From assembly GCA_963807865.1 (NCBI GenBank), contig CAWEDK010000026.1:124001-188000 (forward strand): DNA of 64,000 bases, read 5' to 3'. Source of the stretch: VAZQ01 sp963807865. Its GTDB lineage: Bacteria > Pseudomonadota > Alphaproteobacteria > Rhizobiales > Xanthobacteraceae. Shown here piece after piece: positions 57,467 to 64,000 of this stretch. Made by a program: the position numbers and the translations under genes. The first letter of the stretch is position 1. Each line of letters opens with the position of its first letter. The notes under the pieces were generated by a model. It was not told the DNA's origin, did not search any database, and was given only the letters and a program-made list of their open reading frames with translations.

Positions 57467-58294
57467 ATGATTTGCTCGACGCGTTTTAAAACTCTCCTGA
57501 CCCGGCGCCCGACTCACGTCCCCGCCGTGCTGGCGATGCTGTTGGCGCTGGCGACCGCCGGTTGCAAGACCACCCAGCCGGATTTCACCGGATCGCTCGG
57601 CGCGACCGCCGCGCCGCCGGCCCAGGGTTCGGAGTCGCGCACCGCGCTCGAGGCCTGGAGCGAGCGCTACAACGCCATGCCCAACGATCCCGACACCGCG
57701 ATCGGCTACGCGCAGGCGCTGCGCTCGATCGGCCAGCGTTCGCAGGCGGTCGCCGTGCTGGAGCAGGCGTCGCTGCATAATCCGAAGAACGCCAGCTTGC
57801 TGGGCGCCTACGGCCGCGCGCTCGCCGACAACGGCACCTACAAGCAGGCGCTCGACGTGCTCAACCGCGCACACACGCCAGACCAGCCGGATTGGCGCAT
57901 CCTCTCCGTGCAGGGGGCGGTGCTCGATCAGATGGGGCGCCACGACGAGGCCCAGCGCTACTACGCCACCGCGCTGCGCATCAAGCCCGACGAGCCGAGC
58001 GTGCTGTCGAATCTCGGCCTGTCGTATGCGCTCTCCAAAGACCTGGTCCGCGCCGAGTCGACGCTGCGTCGTGCATCGGTGCAGTCGCGCGTCGATCCGC
58101 GGGTCCGGCAGAACCTCGCACTGGTCGTCGGCCTGCAGGGCCGCTTCCAGGAAGCGGAGTCGATCGCGCAGGCCGACCTGTCGACCGAAACGGCGGCCGC
58201 CAACGTTGCCTATCTGCGCCAGATGCTGGCGCAGCAGAACGGCATGAAGCCTGGCGAGACCGGGCGGCCCAAGGTCCAGGCCAAGGGCAGTTGA
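57467..58294 (+). CDS. tadD: TadD-like lipoprotein with tetratricopeptide repeats
   Basis: About 275 residues from ATG 57467. A lipoprotein signal with lipobox 'LATAGC' places the cysteine near residue 33. It is followed by TPR units: 'ALEAWSERYNAMPNDPDTAI', 'GYAQALRSIGQRSQAVAVLE', 'LLGAYGRALADNGTYKQALD', 'AVLDQMGRHDEAQRYYATAL' and 'SNLGLSYALSKDLVRAESTL'. TadD is the outer-membrane pilotin-like factor of Tad pilus assembly. It converges with tadC (34 bases between the stops) instead of joining the same operon. The upstream CtrA-type sites suggest cell-cycle control. Confidence 0.88.
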   Translation: MICSTRFKTLLTRRPTHVPAVLAMLLALATAGCKTTQPDFTGSLGATAAPPAQGSESRTALEAWSERYNAMPNDPDTAIGYAQALRSIGQRSQAVAVLEQASLHNPKNASLLGAYGRALADNGTYKQALDVLNRAHTPDQPDWRILSVQGAVLDQMGRHDEAQRYYATALRIKPDEPSVLSNLGLSYALSKDLVRAESTLRRASVQSRVDPRVRQNLALVVGLQGRFQEAESIAQADLSTETAAANVAYLRQMLAQQNGMKPGETGRPKVQAKGS

Positions 58295-58328
58295 TCGCGG
58301 CGCACCTGACGGCGTTTCCTGCACGGCC

Positions 58329-59312
58329 TCAGTCCATCAGGTTCATCTGCATGACGCGGATCGCGGCCGGGCCGAGAATGACGACGAACAGCACCGGCAG
58401 GAAGAACAGGATCATCGGCACCGTCAGCTTCGGCGGCAGGGCGGCAGCCTTCTTCTCCGCCTCCGACATGCGGATGTCGCGGTTTTCCTGCGCCATCACC
58501 CGCAGGGTCTGCGCGAGCGGCGTGCCGTAGCGCTCCGCCTGCTGCAACGCCATGCAGACCGACTTGACCCCGTCGATGTTCACGCGTTTGGCGAGGTTCT
58601 CGTAGGCTTGGCGGCGCTCCTGCAGATACGACAGCTCCGCCGTCGTCAGGGTGAGCTCCTCGGCCAGCGGGATTGATTGCGAGCCGATTTCCTGCGCGAC
58701 CCGCCTGAACGCCGCCTCGATCGAGGTGCCTGATTCGACGCAGATCAGCAGCAGATCGAGCGCGTCCGGAAAGGCGCGCTTGATCGACATCTGGCGCCGC
58801 GCGATCTTGTTCTTGATGAAAATGGCGGGCAGGTGCATCCCGAAATACGTGGCGCCGATGCAGAGCGCAATCTTGACCATCGCGGGCTGGTCAAGCTCGA
58901 TCACCACGAACAGATAGAACACCGAGAACAGCAGCGAGGCCGCCGGCGTCACCAGGCGAAAAAACAGAAAGGTGATGTAGGGAGCGTGGCCGCGATACCC
59001 GGCCTGGACGAGCAGGGAACGAGCCTCCTCCTGGCCGAGGTGCTTGCTCAGGTTGAACCGCTCGACGATCGTCTGCATGTACTGCTTGGGCGACCGGCGC
59101 AGCGAGATCCTTTCGCCGCGCGCCAGGCGCTCACGCTCGCGCTGCCGCATCTTCTCGCGCTCGAGCGCCACCGACTTCATCCGCCGCGCCAGCGAGTCGG
59201 TCACGAGCAGCGGCATGGTGAGCGTCAGCACCGTGGCGATCGCACCGATCCCGGCGAACAGCATCGCCATGAACCGGGCGTCGTGAAGCTTTTCGATGAT
59301 GAGGTCGATCAT
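58329..59312 (-). CDS. tadC: Tad pilus inner-membrane protein TadC
   Basis: A 327-residue GspF/T2SF-domain membrane protein. It has an N-terminal helix 'FMAMLFAGIGAIATVLTLTM', two central helices around residues 130-170, then the T2SF cytoplasmic domain with 'FPDALDLLLICVESGTSIEA', 'AFRRVAQEI' and 'LAEELTLTTAELSYLQERRQ', and a final helix 'PMILFFLPVLFVVILGPAAI'. With TadB it forms the platform on which the ATPase acts. It starts six bases after the tadB stop. Confidence 0.94.
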   Translation of the reverse strand: MIDLIIEKLHDARFMAMLFAGIGAIATVLTLTMPLLVTDSLARRMKSVALEREKMRQRERERLARGERISLRRSPKQYMQTIVERFNLSKHLGQEEARSLLVQAGYRGHAPYITFLFFRLVTPAASLLFSVFYLFVVIELDQPAMVKIALCIGATYFGMHLPAIFIKNKIARRQMSIKRAFPDALDLLLICVESGTSIEAAFRRVAQEIGSQSIPLAEELTLTTAELSYLQERRQAYENLAKRVNIDGVKSVCMALQQAERYGTPLAQTLRVMAQENRDIRMSEAEKKAAALPPKLTVPMILFFLPVLFVVILGPAAIRVMQMNLMD

Positions 59313-59318
59313 GGCGCC

Positions 59319-60293
59319 TCAGAAGTCGAAATTGATCATTTTGCGCATGACCATGACGCCGGTGAACATCCAGACCGCACAGACGGCCAGCATCATCCGG
59401 CCGGTCGGGTGCGTCCACAGCAGCTCGATGTAATCCGGGCTGGTGATGTAGACCAGGAACGCAACCGCCGGGGGCAGCGCGCCGATGATCGCCGCCGAGG
59501 CCTTGGCTTCCATCGACATGGCCTGGATCTTGGACTTCATCTTCTTGCGCTCGCGCAGCACCTTCGACAGGTTGCCCAGCGCCTCCGACAGGTTGCCGCC
59601 GGACTTCTGCTGGATCGAGATGACGATGCCGAAGAAGTTCGCCTCCGGCACGGGGATGTGCTCGTACAGCTTGCCACAGGCATCGCCGATCGGAATGCCC
59701 ACGGTCTGGGTCTCCAGGATGGTGCGAAACTCGCTGCGCAGCGGATCGGGCGCCTCGACGGTGATCATGCGCAGGCTGTCGAGCAGCGGCAGTCCCGCCT
59801 TGATGCCGCGCACGATCGTGTCGACTGCGTCGGGGAACGCCTGCAGAAATTTGTTTTCACGCCGTTTCTTGAGAAACTTGAGCAGCCAGAACGGCAGGCC
59901 GCCACCCGCGACGAATGCGAAGACGCTTGCGATCAGGAGGTCGCCCATCACCGCGAAGGTGAGAGAGAAGGTCACCAAGGCAAGTCCGAGCGCAGTCAGG
60001 AAGAACCGGCGCTTCGACCAGTTCAGCCCGGCCTGGGCGATTTTGATGTTGAGCGGGACGGATTTTGCTTTGGTGTTACGTTCCTCGATCTCCTTGAGCG
60101 TTCCCTCGACCTGCTCGCGGCGCGTCTTCTGATGAGGTTGGCGCGACGTTCGCAGCGGCATCTGGCCGGGACGGATGACGAGGTCCCTGCGCTTCTCCAT
60201 CTTGGTTTCGCCGGAGAGTGACGGATAGAGGAATACCCAGGTGACGCCACCCATCGCGACCGCCACCAGAAAGAATATCGCGATGTGCTGCAT
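59319..60293 (-). CDS. tadB: Tad pilus inner-membrane protein TadB
   Basis: A 324-residue GspF-family membrane protein. It begins with 'IAIFFLVAVAMGGVTWVFLY', then a basic cytosolic stretch, two close helices (about residues 100-140), and the T2SF domain 'FPDAVDTIVRGIKAGLPLLD', 'EFRTILETQTVGIPIGDAC' and 'NFFGIVISIQQKSGGNLSEA' (the 'QQKSGGNLSEAL' motif is diagnostic), ending with two helices. It follows the ATPase gene by 10 bases and precedes tadC, the usual order. Confidence 0.95.
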   Translation of the reverse strand: MQHIAIFFLVAVAMGGVTWVFLYPSLSGETKMEKRRDLVIRPGQMPLRTSRQPHQKTRREQVEGTLKEIEERNTKAKSVPLNIKIAQAGLNWSKRRFFLTALGLALVTFSLTFAVMGDLLIASVFAFVAGGGLPFWLLKFLKKRRENKFLQAFPDAVDTIVRGIKAGLPLLDSLRMITVEAPDPLRSEFRTILETQTVGIPIGDACGKLYEHIPVPEANFFGIVISIQQKSGGNLSEALGNLSKVLRERKKMKSKIQAMSMEAKASAAIIGALPPAVAFLVYITSPDYIELLWTHPTGRMMLAVCAVWMFTGVMVMRKMINFDF

Positions 60294-60303
60294 GGCTCTG
60301 CCG

Positions 60304-61875
60304 TCAGGTCCGATCGGCCAGTTCGGCGGCGTCGAGCGCGGCCGCGAGCCGGACTTCCTCGCCGTAATAGCGTGCGCGTTCCCAGAACCGCGGCCGGCCG
60401 ATACCGGTGGAGTGATGCCGGCCGATCAGGTTGCCCTTCTCGTCCTCGCCCATCAGGTCGTACAGGAACAGGTCCTGGGTGATGATGACGTCGCCTTCCA
60501 TGCCCAGCACCTCGGTGATGTGGGTGATGCGGCGCGAACCGTCGCGCAAGCGGGCCGCCTGCACGATCACGTCCACCGACCCGCAGATCATTTCGCGGAT
60601 GGTTCGCGACGGCAGCGAGTAGCCCCCCATGGTGATCATGGATTCGACACGCGACAGCGCCTCGCGCGGCGAGTTGGCGTGCAGGGTGCCCATCGAGCCG
60701 TCATGGCCGGTATTCATGGCCTGCAGCAGGTCGAAGGCTTCCGGGCCGCGCACTTCGCCGACGATGATGCGCTCCGGCCGCATGCGCAGGCAGTTCTTGA
60801 CCAGGTCGCGCATGGTGACCTGACCTTCGCCTTCGAGGTTGGGCGGCCGGGTTTCGAGCCGGACCGTGTGCGGCTGCTGTAGCTGCAGTTCGGCCGCGTC
60901 CTCGCAGGTGATGATGCGTTCGTCGTTATCGATGAACTGGGTCAGGCAGTTCAGCAGGGTGGTCTTGCCGGAGCCGGTACCGCCGGAGATGATGGTGTTG
61001 ACCCGGCAGCGGCCGATCACTTTGAGAATCTCGGCACCCTCCGGCGTGATGGTGCCGTACCGGACCAGCTGGTCGAGGGTGAGCTTGTCCTTCTTGAACT
61101 TGCGGATGGTGAGCGCCGGGCCGTCGATGGCGAGCGGCGGCACGATCACGTTCACGCGCGAGCCGTCGGGGAGGCGCGCGTCGCAGATCGGCGAGGATTC
61201 GTCGACCCGCCGGCCGATCTGGCTGACGATGCGCTGGCAGATATTCAGAAGCTGCTGGTTGTCGCGGAAGCGGATGCCGGTCTTCTGCAGCTTGCCCTTG
61301 ACTTCGATGTAGGTCGTGCCGGAGCCGTTGACCATGATGTCGGCGATGTCGTCGCGCGATAGCAGCGGTTCGAGCGGGCCATAGCCCAGCACGTCGTTGC
61401 AGATGTCGTCGAGCAGTTCCTCCTGCTCGGAGATCGACATGACGATCGCCTTGATGGCGATGATCTCGTTGACGATGTCGCGAATTTCCTCGCGGGCGGA
61501 CTCGGCGTCGAGCTTGGCGAGCTGCGCGAGATCGATGGCTTCGATCAGCGCCCCGAAGATTGCGCCCTTGGTCTGGTAGTATTCCTCCGAGTGGCGGCTG
61601 TCGGTCGCGGTCGGCGCGAGCGGAGGCGCGTCCGGCAATCGGCCGCCGCGCTTGCCGGCGGTCGGCGCCGGCAGCAGCGGGGCACCGAGCCCTGCCGAGG
61701 GAATGGGCGCGCGGCCGCCTTCCATGAATTCGCCGGCCGGCTGCGCGGTGCGCGGCGCGGACTGGACCGCATTCACCGTCGACGCGGCCGCGGCGGGCGC
61801 GGGTTGCGGACGCGAATCGGCGACAGGCGCCGGCGCGGCATTATCGCCGGTCGAATTGGTACGCTTACCGAACAC
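60304..61875 (-). CDS. cpaF: Tad pilus secretion ATPase CpaF/TadA
   Basis: A 523-residue type II/IV secretion ATPase. The first ~110 residues are Ala/Pro-rich and disordered. Then come 'YGPLEPLLSRDDIADIMVNG', 'DARLPDGSRVNVIVPPLAID', Walker A 'ISGGTGSGKTTLLNCL' near residue 296, the Asp box 'ERIITCEDAAELQLQQPHTV', Walker B region 'PERIIVGEVRGPEAFDLLQA' and the His box 'MNTGHDGSMGTLHANSPREA'. It hexamerises under TadB/TadC to drive pilus extension and retraction. Intact, between cpaE and tadB. Confidence 0.96.
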   Translation of the reverse strand: MFGKRTNSTGDNAAPAPVADSRPQPAPAAAASTVNAVQSAPRTAQPAGEFMEGGRAPIPSAGLGAPLLPAPTAGKRGGRLPDAPPLAPTATDSRHSEEYYQTKGAIFGALIEAIDLAQLAKLDAESAREEIRDIVNEIIAIKAIVMSISEQEELLDDICNDVLGYGPLEPLLSRDDIADIMVNGSGTTYIEVKGKLQKTGIRFRDNQQLLNICQRIVSQIGRRVDESSPICDARLPDGSRVNVIVPPLAIDGPALTIRKFKKDKLTLDQLVRYGTITPEGAEILKVIGRCRVNTIISGGTGSGKTTLLNCLTQFIDNDERIITCEDAAELQLQQPHTVRLETRPPNLEGEGQVTMRDLVKNCLRMRPERIIVGEVRGPEAFDLLQAMNTGHDGSMGTLHANSPREALSRVESMITMGGYSLPSRTIREMICGSVDVIVQAARLRDGSRRITHITEVLGMEGDVIITQDLFLYDLMGEDEKGNLIGRHHSTGIGRPRFWERARYYGEEVRLAAALDAAELADRT

Positions 61876-61901
61876 TTGTACTCACTCCAAACTTCAAACT
61901 C

Positions 61902-63177
61902 TTACGCCGAGCGCTTCATCAGTTTCTCGAGGAATGGGCTGAGCAGGCTCGATCTGGCCTTCTTCGCCTCCGAACGTCCGGTCAGGACCTGCGCGAGCTG
62001 CAGGAACATCTCGGCCGTCCGGTGCGATGACGACAGCTCGGCGATCATCTGGCCGTTGTTGGCGGCCGTACCGAAGACCTGCGGCTCGAACGGGATAATG
62101 GCCAGCGGCTGGTCGTCGAGCGCCTTGGCGAAATCCGCGGGTTTGATCTCTGGCCGCTTCGGCACGCCGACCTGATTCAGGCAGTAGGACGGCCGATGAT
62201 CGTTGGGACGGGCGCTACGCAGCAGGTCGAGCAGGCTTTTGGCGTTGCGCAGGTTGGCGAGGTCGGGAGCGGCGACCACCAGGATTTCGTCCGCATTGAT
62301 GAGTGCGCGTTTGCTCCAGCCCGTCCACTGGTGTGGCACGTCGAGCACGATGCAGGGCATCGTCGCGCGTAGCGTGTCGAAGATCGAAGTCGAAGGCCTC
62401 GGTCGAGAAATCGTAGACCCGGTCGAGCGTGGCGGGCGCGGCCAGCAGACTCAGATGGTCGGTGCACTTCGAGAGCAGGCGGTCGATGAAACTGGTATCG
62501 ACGCGGTCGGGCGAGAACACCGCGTCAGCGATGCCTTGCGGCGGGTCCTGGTTGTAGTCGAGGCCCGCGGTCCCGAAGGCGAGGTCGAGATCGGTCACCA
62601 CGGTATCGAGCTGGAGGTCGCGCGCGACCGCCCAGGCGATATTGTGGGCGATGGTCGAGGCGCCGACGCCGCCCTTGGCGCCAACCACGGCGATGATGCG
62701 GCCGACGGGCTTGGCGTCGGGGGAGGAGAACAACCCGCAGATCGCGCGCACGACGTCGAGCGTGCCGAGCGGCGAGATCAGGTAGTCGCTGATGCCCCGC
62801 CGCACCAGCTCGCGGTAGAGCAGGACGTCGTTCTGCCGGCCGATGACGACCACCCGCGTCCCGGCATCGCAGACCTCTGACAGTAAATCGAGGCCCGCGA
62901 GCAGATCGTCGCCGCGGCTTTCCAATTCGATCACGATGACGTTCGGCGTCGGCGAATTGCTGTAGGCTTCGGCCGCGGCGATGATGCCGCCCATCTGAAT
63001 CTTGAGGTGAGCCTTGTCGAGCCGGCGGTCTTCGCCCGCGGCCTGGATGGCCGCGGCCGTTTCGACGGTTTCGCAGAACGCCTGAATCGAGATGCGTGGC
63101 GCGGGCGCGATGTGCTCGCCGGTCACGATGCCTTGCGTCCCGCCGCCTTCTCCCCCGCTGGTCTTGCGTGCGCTCAT
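61902..63177 (-). CDS. cpaE: Pilus localisation ATPase-like protein CpaE (one frame break)
   Basis: About 425 residues. The N-terminal receiver-like domain has 'PNVIVIELESRGDDLLAGLD' and 'RVVVIGRQNDVLLYRELVRR'. The MinD/ParA-like ATPase domain has the deviant Walker A 'GAKGGVGASTIAHNIAWAVA' near residue 163 and 'VVTDLDLAFGTAGLDYN'. A +1 break near 62378 precedes 'CIVLDVPHQWTGWSKRALIN' and the C-terminal part. CpaE places the Tad machine at the pole. ATG 63177 overlaps the cpaD stop by four bases. Confidence 0.93.
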
Positions 63178-63917
63178 TTGCCCACTTCGCTGATCTTGGC
63201 TTTTTCGCCGTCCGGGTAGACCGTCGCCGGGCTTTCGCCGCGGTGATACTTGTCGAGCACCGTGGTGCGGCGGCCGGTATAGGGCGGGGTCTCGCCGCGC
63301 GGCTGAATCAAATCGGCCTTGTTGTCGGTCATGGCGGCGAGATTGCGTTGGACCGAGCAGCCGAGGTTCCAGTAGGGCACGTTCTCGTTGTGCTCCCGAT
63401 CGGCGGTCGGTCCGAGATCGTGCGGCCAGAGCCCGCAGGGCCCGGCTTCCGCCGTCATGGTCGGATAGTTGAGCCGCACCGTGGCGATCCGGGTCGGATC
63501 GGCCGGCCGATACGGCCGCACCTCGACGCCTTGCATGGGAACGCCGAGCGACGAGAACAACGCGCGGACTTCGTGCACCGCATTGGCCGCGGCGATCTCG
63601 TTCCGGGTCGTGGCCGGCACCTCGATCAGGATGCCGCCGGTCGAGTCGCGCCGCCAGGCGCCGGCGAAAGCCGCGACATCCGCGCGCTGAGCGGGCGACA
63701 GGCCGCCGCGTTTGCTGCCGATGAACAACTCGACGGTCCGCACGCCCTCCTTGATGGCGATCGGATGGCGCAGGCGGTAGTCGTTGGCGAGGCCGCTGGC
63801 GACCGGCGTCGTGGTGTAGCAGCCCGCGAGCAAGGCGGTGCATCCCAGCACCGCGACGACGCGCGCAACGATCCGTACGCCGCGCCATCCAGCGAAGGAC
63901 CTTTGGATTGGGTACAT
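63174..63917 (-). CDS. cpaD: Pilus assembly lipoprotein CpaD
   Basis: A 247-residue outer-membrane lipoprotein. It has a signal peptide with lipobox 'LLAGC' near residue 33, then 'DYRLRHPIAIKEGVRTVELF', 'RADVAAFAGAWRRDSTGGIL', 'GVEVRPYRPADPTRIATVRL' and 'NLGCSVQRNLAAMTDNKADL', which is the most recognisable CpaD segment. Homologues accompany the secretin CpaC in the outer membrane. The stop overlaps the cpaE start; the upstream gene (towards 64000) is the end of cpaC. Confidence 0.92.
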   Translation of the reverse strand: MYPIQRSFAGWRGVRIVARVVAVLGCTALLAGCYTTTPVASGLANDYRLRHPIAIKEGVRTVELFIGSKRGGLSPAQRADVAAFAGAWRRDSTGGILIEVPATTRNEIAAANAVHEVRALFSSLGVPMQGVEVRPYRPADPTRIATVRLNYPTMTAEAGPCGLWPHDLGPTADREHNENVPYWNLGCSVQRNLAAMTDNKADLIQPRGETPPYTGRRTTVLDKYHRGESPATVYPDGEKAKISEVGK

Positions 63918-63942
63918 TGATCGTCTCCCGCGCGCGGTCGCG

Positions 63943-64000
63943 TCAGTCCAGAATGAAGCCGTAACGGCCCTGATAGCTGACTTTCGGCTCTGACTTGCCG
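63943..64000 (-). CDS. cpaC: C-terminal end of a gene upstream of cpaD, probably secretin CpaC
   Basis: Only the last 18 codons are in the window, ending 'YQGRYGFILD' and a TGA 25 bases before cpaD. In tad/cpa loci the gene before cpaD is the outer-membrane secretin cpaC, and the spacing and strand agree. The residues themselves are too few to prove the family. Confidence 0.55.
   Translation of the reverse strand, partial: GKSEPKVSYQGRYGFILD

Overview
The window is about 66% GC, densely packed, and reads as a chromosomal segment of an alphaproteobacterium of the order Hyphomicrobiales, most like Bradyrhizobium, Rhodopseudomonas and related Nitrobacteraceae/Xanthobacteraceae. The basis is the gene content and protein style: an iscS-sufBCDS-sufT-sufA cluster, a DUF2865 protein, a kdsB/pheA/membrane cytochrome c trio, YejABEF-type transport, Bug-family receptors, and a tad/cpa pilus locus with CtrA-like sites. 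Short palindromic repeats of the kind common in these genomes are scattered through the window. No tRNA, rRNA, CRISPR array, phage or transposase was recognised.

Layout. 0-3.5 kb: end of an AsmA-like gene, tyrS (-), anmK (+) and a small conserved protein. 3.54-4.55 kb: a gene-free kilobase with a promoter-like palindrome followed by many hairpins and two copies of a palindromic repeat. 4.5-6.3 kb: a YeeE/YedE sulfur transporter and an alpha/beta hydrolase. 6.4-14.8 kb: the Fe-S assembly cluster iscS-sufB-sufC-sufD-sufS-sufT-VOC-sufA, with a candidate Irr box upstream and three different repeats in three consecutive gaps, then a TfoX-N protein. 14.9-16.3 kb: DEAD-box helicase (-). 16.5-19.8 kb: hydrolase, cystathionine beta-synthase and cystathionine gamma-lyase (transsulfuration). 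19.8-22.2 kb: pobA and an L-2-hydroxyglutarate oxidase-like enzyme. 22.2-31 kb: a DUF2865 protein, two NhaD-like antiporters flanking a RidA gene, polA, and an acyltransferase. 31-40.2 kb: hrpB, an aspartic protease, a ThDP enzyme, a Bug receptor, a sulfatase and a phosphohexomutase. 40.2-45.5 kb: flavin monooxygenase, LysR regulator, DUF1127 protein, pheA, kdsB and cytochrome c. 45.6-55 kb: two tandem peptide-binding proteins with yejB, yejE and yejF, then a NUDIX hydrolase and a hydroxyacid dehydrogenase. 55-57.3 kb: NlpC/P60 and M17 peptidases. 57.4-64 kb: tadD (+) facing cpaC(end)-cpaD-cpaE-cpaF-tadB-tadC (-).

Sulfur is a recurring theme. A thiosulfate-type permease, two cysteine desulfurases, the SUF machine and a homocysteine-to-cysteine route lie within 15 kb. 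The right end is a typical Tad pilus export and ATPase block.

Over 40 frame breaks interrupt about 20 genes that should be intact, including tyrS, sufB, polA and yejBEF. Nearly all are single-base gains, often one extra copy of a neighbouring base. I read them as insertion-type sequence errors and annotate each gene across its breaks. Frame-break positions are estimates from where conserved protein sequence changes frame.
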